A stretch of 64,000 bases of DNA from Planctobacterium marinum (GTDB taxonomy: Bacteria; Pseudomonadota; Gammaproteobacteria; Enterobacterales; Alteromonadaceae): positions 1,736,001 through 1,800,000 of the forward strand of contig NZ_AP027272.1 in the NCBI RefSeq assembly GCF_036322805.1, in the 5' to 3' direction. Position numbers and translations under genes: made by a program. Positions within the stretch are counted from its first letter, which is position 1. The number at the start of each line of letters is the position of its first letter. The notes under the pieces are model-generated. The model saw only the letters and a program-made list of their open reading frames with translations, was not told where the DNA came from and did not search any database. Positions 10,796 through 20,516 of this stretch are shown here, one piece after another.

Positions 10796-12072
10796 TACAC
10801 TAGTTCGTTAAGTGTTTGTGTTATTTGAGATAATTCTTCTCTACTGATAATGAATGGTGGCATGATGTACACCAGCTTTCCAAACGGCCGCACCCACACA
10901 CCGCGATTAATACAAAAGCGCTGCACCGCAGCAACATCCACAGGCGAACGCATTTCAATCACACCGATTGCGCCCAACACTCGTACGTCAGCCACTGAAT
11001 CTGCATCCAGACAAGGTAGCAGCTCTTCTTTTAGCTGATGCTCTATCGCTTGCACTTGAGATTGCCATTCATTGCGTTGTAGCACACTCAGGCTGGCATT
11101 GGCGACAGCACAAGCCAATGGGTTACCCATATAAGTGGGACCATGCATAAACACACCCGGTTCCCCCTGACAAACGCCCATGGCAACATCATCGTTGCAC
11201 AGGGTGGCCGCAAGGGTCATGTATCCCCCGGTTAGCGCCTTACCCAAGCACAAAATATCGGGGCTGATGTTGGCGTGTTCGCAGGCAAAGAGTTTGCCGG
11301 TACGACCAAAGCCGGTGGCGATTTCGTCACAAATCAACAATATGCCGTATTGATCGCACAATTGTCTGACACGGCGCAAGTATTGGGGATGATACATACG
11401 CATACCACCTGCACCTTGCACTACCGGCTCCAGAATCATGGCGGCAATTTCATGATGATGGCTTTCCAGCATATCCGTTAAAGGTCCCATCTCATCCTCA
11501 TTCCAGGCTTGCCCAAAACGGGTTTGCGGCGCAGGTGCAAACAATTGCTGATTGAGCACAGGCGCAAATAGAGAATGCATGCCGTTGGTTGGATCACTCA
11601 CTGACATAGCTGCAAATGTGTCACCGTGGTAACCGTTGCGCGGTGCAATAAATTTGTGTTTATTTTGATTGCCCTGACAGGCCCAGTATTGCACGGCCAT
11701 TTTCATGGACACTTCTACCGCCACAGAGCCAGAATCGGCGAGAAAAACCCGGTTTAGTCCGTCTGGCGTCATATCAATGAGTTTTCGACACAGTTCAATC
11801 GCAGGTTCATGAGTGATACCGCCAAACATCACATGTGACATTTTTTTTAGTTGCGTTTCAGCAGCAGCATTAAGGTCCGGGTGATTATAACCATGCACGG
11901 TAGCCCACCAACTGCTCATGCCGTCGATAACTTGATTACCATCTTCAAGCGTCAATTTAACGCCCGACGCTGAAACTACTGGATAGCAGGGCAGCGGTGA
12001 AATGGCGGAAGTGTAGGGGTGCCAGATGTGTTGCGTGTCGAATTGTGTATCGATAAAAGACAAAATACCCAC
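10780..12072 (-). CDS. bioA: Adenosylmethionine-8-amino-7-oxononanoate aminotransferase BioA
   Basis: A PLP enzyme that converts KAPA to DAPA with S-adenosylmethionine as amino donor, the third of the four ring-assembly steps of biotin synthesis. At 430 aa it matches E. coli BioA (429). Visible landmarks are HIWHPYTS near the N-terminus, DGMSSWWATVHGYNHP, the PLP-phosphate region, LICDEIATGFGRTGK and the PLP-binding lysine in LCLGKALTGGYM (around residue 275). Start is GTG 12072; a TTG three codons later is an alternative, and neither has a strong ribosome site. It is transcribed divergently from bioBFCD, with a BirA-type operator between them. Confidence 0.96.
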   Translation of the reverse strand: MGILSFIDTQFDTQHIWHPYTSAISPLPCYPVVSASGVKLTLEDGNQVIDGMSSWWATVHGYNHPDLNAAAETQLKKMSHVMFGGITHEPAIELCRKLIDMTPDGLNRVFLADSGSVAVEVSMKMAVQYWACQGNQNKHKFIAPRNGYHGDTFAAMSVSDPTNGMHSLFAPVLNQQLFAPAPQTRFGQAWNEDEMGPLTDMLESHHHEIAAMILEPVVQGAGGMRMYHPQYLRRVRQLCDQYGILLICDEIATGFGRTGKLFACEHANISPDILCLGKALTGGYMTLAATLCNDDVAMGVCQGEPGVFMHGPTYMGNPLACAVANASLSVLQRNEWQSQVQAIEHQLKEELLPCLDADSVADVRVLGAIGVIEMRSPVDVAAVQRFCINRGVWVRPFGKLVYIMPPFIISREELSQITQTLNELVYQATA

Positions 12073-12094
12073 CGATTGTTCAAATAACAGTCAA

Positions 12095-12127
12095 AGGTAA
12101 ACCTTGTGCTGTTCTTTAAGTTGACAA
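12095..12127. promoter_or_regulatory. BirA (biotin repressor) operator between bioA and bioB
   Basis: Imperfect palindrome AGGTAAACC (12095-12103), 15-bp spacer, AGTTGACAA (12119-12127). It resembles the TTGTAAACC-N15/16-GGTTTACAA operator of enteric BirA and sits in the only space from which both bioA (left) and bioBFCD (right) can be transcribed. Biotin-dependent repression of both directions is the inference. Confidence 0.75.
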
Positions 12128-12186
12128 AATTACTGGCGATTTTAGACTAAGCAGGCAAAAAATAAAGAGTGCCCACAGGAATCTTC

Positions 12187-13248
12187 ATGCTCACAAATCA
12201 ACAAACGGCTTCTGAGATACGTCATAACTGGACTTTAGCGGAAGTAAACGCCTTATTTAACCTGCCTTTTAACGACCTGTTGTTCCAGGCGCAAACGGTA
12301 CATCGTCAACATTTTGATCCTAATGAAGTGCAGGTGAGCACTTTGTTATCCATCAAAACCGGCGCTTGTCCCGAAGATTGCAAATATTGCCCTCAAAGTG
12401 CACGTTACGACACGGGATTGGAAAAAGAACGTTTGTTGGAAGTGGAAAAGGTCCTGGAAACTGCGCGTCATGCTAAAGCCACAGGTTCCACGCGTTTTTG
12501 TATGGGGGCCGCCTGGCGTAACCCCAAAGAGCGGGATATGCCCTATCTGGTACAAATGATTGAGGGCGTGAAGGCCCTTGGCCTGGAAACCTGTATGACC
12601 TTGGGTATGTTAAGCCGCGATCAAGCGTTGGCACTAAAACAAGCGGGTCTGGATTATTACAATCATAATCTTGATACTTCTCCGGAATTCTACGGTGAAA
12701 TCATCACCACTCGAACCTATCAGGAACGTCTTGATACCCTCAGCAATGTGCGCGAAGCGGGCATGAATGTCTGTTCTGGCGGTATTGTTGGTATGGGAGA
12801 AGCCTCTAACGACCGTTCGGGCCTGTTAATGCAACTGGCTAATCTGGAGCAACACCCGGAAAGTGTGCCGATTAATATGTTGGTAAAAGTGGAAGGCACG
12901 CCACTACAAGACCAGGAGGATCTGGAGCCGTTTGAATTTGTCCGCACTATTGCCGTGGCCCGCATTATGATGCCTAAGTCTCATGTGCGTTTGTCTGCCG
13001 GGCGTGAGGCCATGAATGAGCAGATGCAGGCACTGTGCTTTATGGCTGGCGCTAACTCCATATTCTATGGCTGTAAATTGTTGACCACCCCCAACCCGGA
13101 AACTGACAAAGACTTACTGTTGTTTAAAAAGCTGGGTATTAATCCTGAAAAAGGTCGCGATTATTCAGATGAGGCTCATGAAGCCGTGTTGCGGGAAGCC
13201 GTACAAGAGCAACAGCAAGAAAAACTGTTTCACAACGCTGCGCTGTAA
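12187..13248 (+). CDS. bioB: Biotin synthase BioB
   Basis: A radical-SAM enzyme that inserts sulfur into dethiobiotin. The radical-SAM cluster motif is [11 protein letters not shown] (C-x3-C-x2-C), around residue 60. The [2Fe-2S] ligands fit [30 protein letters not shown] and the RLSAGRE arginine. The protein is 353 aa, in line with the family's roughly 350. ATG 12187 is chosen because AGGA lies seven bases upstream; an in-frame GTG at 12169 has nothing comparable. It is first of the bioBFCD operon and its stop overlaps the bioF start (TAATG). Confidence 0.97.
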   Translation: MLTNQQTASEIRHNWTLAEVNALFNLPFNDLLFQAQTVHRQHFDPNEVQVSTLLSIKTGACPEDCKYCPQSARYDTGLEKERLLEVEKVLETARHAKATGSTRFCMGAAWRNPKERDMPYLVQMIEGVKALGLETCMTLGMLSRDQALALKQAGLDYYNHNLDTSPEFYGEIITTRTYQERLDTLSNVREAGMNVCSGGIVGMGEASNDRSGLLMQLANLEQHPESVPINMLVKVEGTPLQDQEDLEPFEFVRTIAVARIMMPKSHVRLSAGREAMNEQMQALCFMAGANSIFYGCKLLTTPNPETDKDLLLFKKLGINPEKGRDYSDEAHEAVLREAVQEQQQEKLFHNAAL

Positions 13249-14420
13249 TGCCCTTTGAGCATGTCGCCGAGGCGATCAACGCCCGGCAACAACAAAACTT
13301 GTTGCGTCAGCCTGTTACTGTGCAGGCTGTCGATGCTGCCCGGGTGCAAATAGACGGAAACTGGTACCTTAACTTTTCTGCTAATGATTACCTGGGAATG
13401 AGTCAACACCCTAAGGTGAAAGACGCCTTGCAAGGTTCCATTGCGGCGGGTTCTGGAGCGTCACCTGTGGTTACCGGGTTTAGCCAACAACATCAAGAGC
13501 TCTGTAACTACCTCTGCCAGCTGACAGGGCAAGAGAGCGCCATGTTGTTTAGCTCAGGGTTTGCAGCAAACTATGCCGTTTGTAAGACCTTGATGGATAA
13601 CAGCAATGGCCTGATTTTGGCGGATAGATTAAGCCATGCTTCGTTGATTGATGGTAGTGTGTCTGCAGAAGCGCCTTTGAAGCGTTTTAAGCACAATGAT
13701 ATGAATCACCTGGACACCTTGTTAGCAGCGAATGCACAGCAGTATCGCGATATATTGGTGGTATCCGAGGGCATATTTAGCATGGATGGCGACATTGCAC
13801 CATTTGGGACGCTTTTGCCCTTAGTGCAAAAGCACAATGCCTGGCTTATGTTGGATAATGCTCACAGTATTGGCGTGCTGGGCAGCGAGCAATTCAAAGT
13901 GCAGATGGGCAGTGAGAGCTTGAAACCACAGATCGTAATGGCTACTTTTGGCAAAGCTGTTGGAACGGGCGGAGCCTTCGTCGCAGGTTCTACAGAGCTA
14001 ATTACTTACCTGCAAAATTTTGCGCGACATTACGTGTATAGCACGGCATTTTCCGCTGCTCATGCCCATGCCACTTTAACCAGTTTACGGCTTATTGAGT
14101 CGGATCTCAGTTTGAGAGAAAAGCTCAGGGCCAATATCGAGACTTTCAGAGGTACCTGCTGCCGTTATGATATTCCGGTGAGCCAATCTGAGACAGCAAT
14201 TCAGCCTGTTATCATTGGTTCACCCGAGAGCACTATGGCTATTAGCCAGGGTTTACGAGAGCAAGGATTTTGGGTTTCAGGTATCCGTTATCCCACAGTA
14301 CCCAAACACACAGATCGATTGCGTATTACCTTAAGTGCGTTGCATAACAAAAGTGACATCGAAGAATTGGTTCGTTGCTTATGCGTGGCACTAGATAGTG
14401 CAAAAGGAGAGCGGCAATGA
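13248..14420 (+). CDS. bioF: 8-amino-7-oxononanoate synthase BioF
   Basis: A PLP-dependent enzyme that condenses pimeloyl-ACP with L-alanine to KAPA. At 390 aa it has the alpha-oxoamine synthase fold marks: WYLNFSANDYLGMS, GSGASPVVTGFSQQHQELC, ADRLSHASLIDG, LMLDNAHSIGVLG and the PLP lysine in MATFGKAVGTGGAF (around residue 235). Translation is coupled to bioB (TAATG) and to bioC (ATGA). Confidence 0.96.
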   Translation: MPFEHVAEAINARQQQNLLRQPVTVQAVDAARVQIDGNWYLNFSANDYLGMSQHPKVKDALQGSIAAGSGASPVVTGFSQQHQELCNYLCQLTGQESAMLFSSGFAANYAVCKTLMDNSNGLILADRLSHASLIDGSVSAEAPLKRFKHNDMNHLDTLLAANAQQYRDILVVSEGIFSMDGDIAPFGTLLPLVQKHNAWLMLDNAHSIGVLGSEQFKVQMGSESLKPQIVMATFGKAVGTGGAFVAGSTELITYLQNFARHYVYSTAFSAAHAHATLTSLRLIESDLSLREKLRANIETFRGTCCRYDIPVSQSETAIQPVIIGSPESTMAISQGLREQGFWVSGIRYPTVPKHTDRLRITLSALHNKSDIEELVRCLCVALDSAKGERQ

Positions 14421-15277
14421 ACGCCTCCGCGATGCCACAATCAGTTGTAAAGACTCCACAAGCGCTCTCAGAGTCGGATATCAAACAACGCATAGCCTGT
14501 CGCTTTGGTGAGGCGGCGGCAATGTATGACGATCACGCATTAGTGCAAAAAGAAATCGCCGACCATGCCTTGTCTTTGATTGCCAATAGCAGGAACGGCC
14601 AAGCAAAGTTTGCCTATGCTATTGATATAGGATGCGGTACGGGCGCTTTTACCGGCCGCTTGCTGGAATTTGCTCACCGGGCCACGGGATTAGATTTAGC
14701 GCAAGGGATGATTCATTTCGCACAAAAGCATTATGCCCAAAAGCAGTTGAGTTGGACTGTCTCAGATGCCGAAGCGCTTCCTTTGGCAGAGCAAAGTATT
14801 GACCTCATCTACAGTAGTATGGCGCTGCAGTGGCTATCGCAGGCTGAAAAAGTGGCAAAGGAGTGTTTCCGTATTATTTCCAACACTGGGCAAGGTACCT
14901 TGGCTGTGGTGGTAGATGGGTCATTAAATGAGCTTAATTATTGTTGGCAAAGCCTTGCACAGTCATCGCCTGTGAATCGCTTTATGCCTGTCAAATCTTG
15001 GTTTAACGCCTTTAAAAATGCGGGTTTTGAGGTACAGGTGCAACAAAAACGCTTCACTTCATGGCACCAAAATATTTTTGCCGTATTGCATTCTATTAAA
15101 GATATTGGTGCGGGCGTGGTGCTCGACGCAGGCCAGCAAACCCCCTTGAATAAAACTAAACTGAAAACATTAAATTCAGTGTATAAAGACAAGTTTGGGC
15201 AAGAAAATAAGTTGCCGCTTAGTTGGCAGATTGCTTTTATCAATTTTCATAAACCTCAACCGGAGAATATAGATTGA
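14417..15277 (+). CDS. bioC: Malonyl-ACP O-methyltransferase BioC
   Basis: Methylates malonyl-ACP to start the pimeloyl chain of biotin on the fatty-acid machinery. The 286 aa contain the SAM-binding motif I IDIGCGTGAFTGRLLE, motif II-like YSSMALQWL with the BioC-typical WL pair, and the N-terminal IACRFGEAAAMYDDHALVQ. It overlaps bioF by 4 bp and bioD by 4 bp. No bioH or other pimeloyl-ACP esterase gene is present here, so one would be needed elsewhere in the genome. Confidence 0.93.
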   Translation: MNASAMPQSVVKTPQALSESDIKQRIACRFGEAAAMYDDHALVQKEIADHALSLIANSRNGQAKFAYAIDIGCGTGAFTGRLLEFAHRATGLDLAQGMIHFAQKHYAQKQLSWTVSDAEALPLAEQSIDLIYSSMALQWLSQAEKVAKECFRIISNTGQGTLAVVVDGSLNELNYCWQSLAQSSPVNRFMPVKSWFNAFKNAGFEVQVQQKRFTSWHQNIFAVLHSIKDIGAGVVLDAGQQTPLNKTKLKTLNSVYKDKFGQENKLPLSWQIAFINFHKPQPENID

Positions 15278-15963
15278 GTGTGTTTTTTGTGACAGGTACT
15301 GATACCGAGGTAGGCAAAACCTTTATCTCTCGCACAATCATGCATATTTACGAACAAAAGCGTAAAACTTGCGTTGGCTATAAGCCTGTCGCTTCTGGTT
15401 GTGTTCTTACTTCTTCGGGTTTGCGCAATGAAGATGCACTGTGTTTGCAAGATGCCAGTACCATCAATCTTACTTATGACGAAGTCAATCCCTTTCCCTT
15501 CCAGGAGGCTGTGGCCCCGCACTTGGCGGCGCAACGAGCTGGACGAGAGATCTGCCTGCAAGGAGTCGCTGATGGTTATGAGCGCTTACTCAAGAAACAA
15601 GCTGACCTCACCATTGTGGAAGGTGCTGGCGGATGGCGCTTACCTATCGGTAACAAGCGCTTCATGTCAGAATTCGTTAAACAGTACGATATACCCGTAG
15701 TGCTTGTGGTGGGGGTGCGCCTTGGTTGTATCAACCACGCCTGCATGACGGCAGAAATCATCAAGCAGGATGGGCTAAAAATAGCTGGCTGGGTAGCGAA
15801 TCACGTAGATGCAGAGATGCCGTTTTTGACCGAAAACATCAAAACTTTGAGAGAGCACCTTGATGCGCCATTTTTAGGGGAAGTGCCACTGGTTAAAAGT
15901 CCTAAAGAAGCGGCCGCTTATCTGGACATCACTCCTTTGCTGCAGTTTGATATGGTGGCCTGA
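15274..15963 (+). CDS. bioD: Dethiobiotin synthetase BioD
   Basis: An ATP-dependent carboxylase that closes the ureido ring of dethiobiotin. At 229 aa the P-loop is FFVTGTDTEVGKT at the extreme N-terminus, with the diaminopelargonate lysine in YKPVASGC and IVEGAGGWRLPI further on. The start is TTG 15274, overlapping the bioC stop, with GGAG eight bases upstream; a GTG at 15280 is the alternative. It is last of the operon and a terminator follows. Confidence 0.95.
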   Translation: MSVFFVTGTDTEVGKTFISRTIMHIYEQKRKTCVGYKPVASGCVLTSSGLRNEDALCLQDASTINLTYDEVNPFPFQEAVAPHLAAQRAGREICLQGVADGYERLLKKQADLTIVEGAGGWRLPIGNKRFMSEFVKQYDIPVVLVVGVRLGCINHACMTAEIIKQDGLKIAGWVANHVDAEMPFLTENIKTLREHLDAPFLGEVPLVKSPKEAAAYLDITPLLQFDMVA

Positions 15964-15985
15964 TTGGAATTTAATATAATAAAAA

Positions 15986-16007
15986 GCCCTCATCAGAGGG
16001 CTTTTTT
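15986..16007. terminator. Bidirectional terminator between bioD and mltD
   Basis: GCCCTC (15986-15991), loop ATCA, GAGGGC (15996-16001), then T6. It is preceded by A5, so it can also serve mltD on the opposite strand. Confidence 0.88.
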
Positions 16008-16031
16008 AATTTTTTAGTTTTCTAAGCGCAA

Positions 16032-17702
16032 TCAGGTGCGAGTCACATCTACGTAAATCTTCAGTTTTTGTCCCGGCTGCAGATACTTTTTCTTGTTCAA
16101 CTGATTCCATTTAGTCAGGTCATTAATCGCGACGTTGAACTTATTGGCAATGCGGGCCAGTGAATCGCCTTTGCGCACGGTGTAGGTTACCGTTCGCATC
16201 ACCGCGTTGTCGCTTTGTATTTCACTGACTTGATTCACCCAGATAACCAGTTCTTTACCGGGCTTGAGTGGGTCGGTGGGAGCCATGCCATTCCACTTGG
16301 CTAAGCTGCGCAAGTTCACATTGTATTCCCGGCTAATGTCCCACAAAGTATCACCGGATTTAACTGTGTGCTTTAACTGGTGAGTGCCGCGCTTTTTTGA
16401 TTGCTTGGCTAGTAAACGCTGCTCTTCAGATAGCGAATAATAGTCCAATGACTTTAACGCCACCGGGATCATCAAGTAGTCGCCAGCACGGATAACATTA
16501 CCGCGCAATTCATTCACTTGCTGTATCACATCCACTGAGGTGTGATATTTGTTCGCCAGTTTTAGCAGACTTTCTCCAGATTTAATTTTGTGCCTTACCC
16601 AATTCAAACGCTGTCGTTCGGATTTGTCACCCAGCGCTACTTCAAACTGAGCCACTTTATCGATAGGCAATAACAAGCGATGCGGACCATTTGGGTCGGT
16701 AGCCCAACGATTAAATCCCGGGTTTAATGAATGCAACTGCTCGACGGTCAGTCCTGCCCAATCGGCGGCCATAGCTAAATCGATTTGTGAGCCAATCTCC
16801 ACCACTTCAGTAACGTCTTCGTTTTTCAGAGTTGGCCAATCAAAGCCCAGCTCTTCAGAGCGCATCAGCAGATCAGAAAGAGCCAATAACTTAGGTACGT
16901 AAGCTCGGGTTTCTCGTGGTAAGTCAAGGTTCCAGAAATCAGTAGGTTTGCCATTGCGTCTGTTGTGCTTAATCGCATTGCGTACACGTCCTTCACCACT
17001 GTTATAAGCGGCAAGAGCATGCAGCCAGTTGCCATCGAAAAATTTGTATAAATACTGTAGATATTTAATCGCGCCATCCGTGGATGAAATGACATCTCGA
17101 CGCCCGTCAAACCACCAGGTTTGTTTAATGCCGAAGCGTTCCGCGGTACCCGGGATAAACTGCCACATACCGGCGGCACGTCCATGAGAATAGGCAAAGG
17201 GGTCGAAAGCGCTTTCCACAATAGGTAACAGCGCCAATTCCATCGGCATGTCAGCAGCTTTGAGTTTCTCTACAATATGCTTGAAAAAGGGAGCTGCGCG
17301 CTTGTTTACCCGTTGCATATAATGAGGATGTTTCCGATACCAGGCTTGCTGGTTCCAGATGCGTTTATTGTCTGGGATAGGCATGGTCAATTCGCTTCGA
17401 ACTAACTGCCATAGATCCTCTTGTTCTACGGTGCCTTGCTCGGTGATTTGCTCCATTTCTGGAACGGAACTGATCAGTTCGTCAAGTTCACTCACCGGAT
17501 GAATCACTTCATGAGTGCCTTCACTGTTTTCATCGCACTCAAAAGCAAGATCTGCCACATCGGGTGGGATATAGCATTCGTCAATGTATTCGGCGGCTAT
17601 AAAGTCATCAGAGGATGTCTTGTCTTCAGTGAGGGGCTGCGTAAGCTGGCAACCTTGCAAGGCAAACGCAATAACTAACGGCAAGAAAATTCTATCGGTC
17701 AC
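16032..17702 (-). CDS. mltD: Membrane-bound lytic murein transglycosylase D
   Basis: Cleaves the glycan strands of peptidoglycan, leaving 1,6-anhydro ends. The protein (556 aa) is a lipoprotein: the signal peptide ends in a lipobox with Cys18 (LQGC). A Slt-type domain follows with the catalytic Glu in LLPIVESAFDPFAYS (around residue 165) and GRAAGMWQFIPGTAERFG, plus ALAAYNSGEGRV. Three LysM peptidoglycan-binding repeats begin near residues 371, 445 and 505. The GTG start at 17702 has AGGA six bases upstream. It lies 27 bp after gloB on the same strand. Confidence 0.95.
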   Translation of the reverse strand: MTDRIFLPLVIAFALQGCQLTQPLTEDKTSSDDFIAAEYIDECYIPPDVADLAFECDENSEGTHEVIHPVSELDELISSVPEMEQITEQGTVEQEDLWQLVRSELTMPIPDNKRIWNQQAWYRKHPHYMQRVNKRAAPFFKHIVEKLKAADMPMELALLPIVESAFDPFAYSHGRAAGMWQFIPGTAERFGIKQTWWFDGRRDVISSTDGAIKYLQYLYKFFDGNWLHALAAYNSGEGRVRNAIKHNRRNGKPTDFWNLDLPRETRAYVPKLLALSDLLMRSEELGFDWPTLKNEDVTEVVEIGSQIDLAMAADWAGLTVEQLHSLNPGFNRWATDPNGPHRLLLPIDKVAQFEVALGDKSERQRLNWVRHKIKSGESLLKLANKYHTSVDVIQQVNELRGNVIRAGDYLMIPVALKSLDYYSLSEEQRLLAKQSKKRGTHQLKHTVKSGDTLWDISREYNVNLRSLAKWNGMAPTDPLKPGKELVIWVNQVSEIQSDNAVMRTVTYTVRKGDSLARIANKFNVAINDLTKWNQLNKKKYLQPGQKLKIYVDVTRT

Positions 17703-17729
17703 TAAATCGTCCTGTTTGGTAAATGCTGT

Positions 17730-18491
17730 TTAAAATTGGTCTTTTAGTTGCCGAATAGCGGCAAAGGCTTCCAACTCTGATTGCGGCATTTTACCTGTTT
17801 TTTGTTGAATTGCAGTGATAAATGCAGGTTCAGCAGCCCGCAGATAGGGATTGACCTGCAATTCCAAACCAATTGTGCTTGGTAATGTCGGCGTATCAGT
17901 TTTCCGAAGTGCTTGTACTCGCTCTTGATAGCGCTTTAAGGCGTTATCATCGGGTAATAAGTGCAAGGCAAAATCCAGATTTGCTTGAGTGTATTCATGG
18001 GTACAAAATACCTTGGTATCCGCGGGTAATTCGGCGTAGCGCTGGAAAACCTGGTACATTTGCGCTGGAGTGCCTTCAAACAAACGCCCACACCCTGCGG
18101 AAAACAAGGTATCACCACAAAACAGACCAACTTCTCCAAAAAAAGCGATGTGCTCTCTGGTATGACCGGGTACTTCCATTACGGTGAAATCCGTATCTAG
18201 TGAGGCAATGGTTACCTGTTCAGCTTCACTCACAGCGACATCGATGTGGGCAATTCGCTTTGACACCGGGCCATAAACAGTGACACCTGCTTGCTTGAGC
18301 CGTACTACGCCACCTATGTGATCGGGGTGGTGGTGAGTAAGCAGGATATGGGTCAGTTCAAGGTTGTTACTTTGTAGATAGCGCTCAACTGGTGCGGCTT
18401 CGCCAGGGTCAACTACCACAGCGCTATGTCCGTTGTGAAGGCACCAAATATAGTTGTCGGTAAACGCTGGGATGGGAAAAACGTTGATCAT
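17730..18491 (-). CDS. gloB: Hydroxyacylglutathione hydrolase (glyoxalase II)
   Basis: Hydrolyses S-lactoylglutathione to lactate and glutathione in methylglyoxal detoxification. It has the metallo-beta-lactamase fold with the binuclear metal motif LLTHHHPDHIGG and later metal ligands VPGHTREHIAF, FCGDTLF and FCTHEYTQANLDFA. I chose the Met at 18491 (MINVFPIPAFTDNYIW, 253 aa) since this matches the family N-terminus; an upstream in-frame start at 18554 would add 21 atypical residues. It is divergent from the yafS-like methyltransferase, as in E. coli. Confidence 0.95.
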   Translation of the reverse strand: MINVFPIPAFTDNYIWCLHNGHSAVVVDPGEAAPVERYLQSNNLELTHILLTHHHPDHIGGVVRLKQAGVTVYGPVSKRIAHIDVAVSEAEQVTIASLDTDFTVMEVPGHTREHIAFFGEVGLFCGDTLFSAGCGRLFEGTPAQMYQVFQRYAELPADTKVFCTHEYTQANLDFALHLLPDDNALKRYQERVQALRKTDTPTLPSTIGLELQVNPYLRAAEPAFITAIQQKTGKMPQSELEAFAAIRQLKDQF

Positions 18492-18583
18492 ATCTTGGTC
18501 AAAAGTTCTATGGTTCTCTTTCACTTTGCCATAATATAACGTTCTTGAGTTCATACTGCTAATTTGATTTTTACGGAATTCGC

Positions 18584-19330
18584 TTGTTCAGACCCGCACT
18601 GCTCAACAAAAAAATAACAGCTCCTGTGTCATGGCAGGCAATGCCTCACAGCGAGGGGTTTAAAGCTGTGTATGAGCTGGAGCTCGCACCGATAATGCAG
18701 AAATGCTTTGGTTATCATTTAGTGAAGTTGGGTGAGTTAAGTCAGGCGCTAAGTCTGGATACTTGTCCAATAAAACATCAAGTTTGCCACTCTTATCACA
18801 GTAATCCGCTCGCAGGCGTAGTGGCCAAACCCACCGAATTACCCTACAAAGAAAAGAGCGTCGATGCGGTTTTGATGGCGCACGTGCTGGATTATGCCAG
18901 CGATCCTCATCATATATTGCGCGAAGTCGATCATTGCCTGATCCCAAATGGACATTTAGTGATTGTGGGGTTCAACCCATACAGCCTGGCAGGGCTGGCT
19001 AAGTATTTGCCATTTAAAAAGCAAAACCCCATACATCAAGCGCGCTTTTTCAGTCGTTCCCGAGTGAGAGATTGGTTGTCTCTGATGGGCTATCAAGTTA
19101 CTGAAGAGAAACGTTTTTTGTTTTCCGAGTTATTGTTTTCCAGAGAACTGAAAAAAGCATTAAAGTGGCATCAACTGGCGCAGAAACACCTGTCTTTCTT
19201 GGCCTCGGTTTATATTCTGGTGGCAAAAAAACAAGAATTTCCACTGTCTTTGGTTAAGCCTGTGTGGAAACCCGTTCCCAAGTTTGCCGCAGTGGGGGCC
19301 AGCCTGCGGGTAAAACAAAAGAATTGTTAA
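18584..19330 (+). CDS. yafS: YafS-like SAM-dependent methyltransferase
   Basis: A class I methyltransferase of unknown substrate. The 248 aa match the E. coli YafS pattern in order: GYHLVKLGELSQAL, a CPIKHQV segment, ELPYKEKSVDAVLMAHVLDY, the motif LVIVGFNPYSLAGLAK, a DWLSLMGYQV stretch, and a basic tail ending VGASLRVKQ. The canonical glycine-rich SAM motif I is weak, as in YafS itself. The start is TTG 18584 with an ACGGAA upstream. Position next to divergent gloB also fits yafS. rnhA and dnaQ, which often follow, are not here. Confidence 0.8.
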   Translation: MFRPALLNKKITAPVSWQAMPHSEGFKAVYELELAPIMQKCFGYHLVKLGELSQALSLDTCPIKHQVCHSYHSNPLAGVVAKPTELPYKEKSVDAVLMAHVLDYASDPHHILREVDHCLIPNGHLVIVGFNPYSLAGLAKYLPFKKQNPIHQARFFSRSRVRDWLSLMGYQVTEEKRFLFSELLFSRELKKALKWHQLAQKHLSFLASVYILVAKKQEFPLSLVKPVWKPVPKFAAVGASLRVKQKNC

Positions 19331-19412
19331 AAAAGCGCTGATGTAATTAAAAAAATAGACGATATGTATTCAATAGCCGTTTATTGTTTCTAATTACACG
19401 AGAAAAGACACT

Positions 19413-20483
19413 ATGTGGTGGTTAAATAAAAGCAACGAAGATGACCTCCTTCAAATCAAACAACTCAACAGTGAAAATCAAACTCTGAATGAACGTATCT
19501 CTCAGCTTGAAAAGCAGTTGGCCAATAGCGAAATGCTATTGCATGAAGTACAGCAGAAAGATTCGAGGGAAAACAGCCTGACCGAGAGCCTGGTTAAAGG
19601 ACAAAAGCAAATTAGTAATGTGAAAGAGTTGGTGGGAGACAGTGCCAGTGCTTTATCAGCGCAAGCGTCTAATTTGAATGATACCAAAGATCTGTTTACC
19701 GGCTCAGCAGAAATGCTCGATGAAGCCGTTAATGGTTTAAGTCAGATTGATAGTATTGCAGCACAAGGTGTAACTCATGCCGGGGAGCTATCCGGCTTGG
19801 CCAGTCGTATCAGTAACTTTGTTGGCGTTATCAATTCAATCGCCGAACAAACCAACTTGTTGGCGCTGAATGCGGCAATTGAAGCTGCTCGAGCAGGGGA
19901 AAGTGGGAGAGGTTTTGCTGTCGTAGCAGAAGAAGTGCGCAATCTGGCAATGCGCTCATCGGAGTCAACTCAGGAAATCAACAACCTGGTAGAAAAAATC
20001 GAAGAAGGCACGAAAAATATCGAGACCAACATTAATGATGTCTCGGAAAAATCTCGTGTACTAGTGGAAAAAACCAGCGAAGTTAAAACCAAGGTGTCTC
20101 AGGTATTGGATATGTCTGTTGATATGCGTGACACCATTGTTACCAGTGCAGATAAAGCATTGTTAGCCATCGTACAACTGGATGTGTTGCACGTTAAAAC
20201 TCAGGTCTATCAATGTTTGTCTGGTGTTGGCGGAGTTCTCCCTAACAAGGCCGATACAGAACCAGGACGTTGGATGCAAGACCAAGGACAATCAAAGTTT
20301 AGTAAGTTAAGTGAATACAAAGCCTTTGAATCAACCTTCAACAAGTTCTATGAGCAGGCAGCACAAACAATTTCTTCAGCGACGAGCGGTGTAGACGAAA
20401 GAACCTTGAATACGCTGCAAAAACTGGAGCAAAGTACTGCTGAACTAATGGTAGCTATTTTGCGCCTCGCAGCAAAACTGTAG
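19413..20483 (+). CDS. Soluble methyl-accepting chemotaxis protein
   Basis: A cytoplasmic chemoreceptor that would signal through CheW/CheA. There is no transmembrane segment. Residues 13-60 form a coiled coil. The conserved signalling hairpin tip is present: [24 protein letters not shown] followed by [15 protein letters not shown] (residues 140-185; tip motif [19 protein letters not shown]). The last roughly 100 residues look like a chemoreceptor zinc-binding (CZB) domain ([11 protein letters not shown], then PGRW and a following helix). Only the first His is obvious; the usual Cys and the H-x3-H pair appear replaced. The ligand is unknown. It is a single gene with no che genes nearby. Confidence 0.88.
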   Translation: MWWLNKSNEDDLLQIKQLNSENQTLNERISQLEKQLANSEMLLHEVQQKDSRENSLTESLVKGQKQISNVKELVGDSASALSAQASNLNDTKDLFTGSAEMLDEAVNGLSQIDSIAAQGVTHAGELSGLASRISNFVGVINSIAEQTNLLALNAAIEAARAGESGRGFAVVAEEVRNLAMRSSESTQEINNLVEKIEEGTKNIETNINDVSEKSRVLVEKTSEVKTKVSQVLDMSVDMRDTIVTSADKALLAIVQLDVLHVKTQVYQCLSGVGGVLPNKADTEPGRWMQDQGQSKFSKLSEYKAFESTFNKFYEQAAQTISSATSGVDERTLNTLQKLEQSTAELMVAILRLAAKL

Positions 20484-20516
20484 TTGTTATTCGAATTAAA
20501 GTGCGTGCAACGTCTG

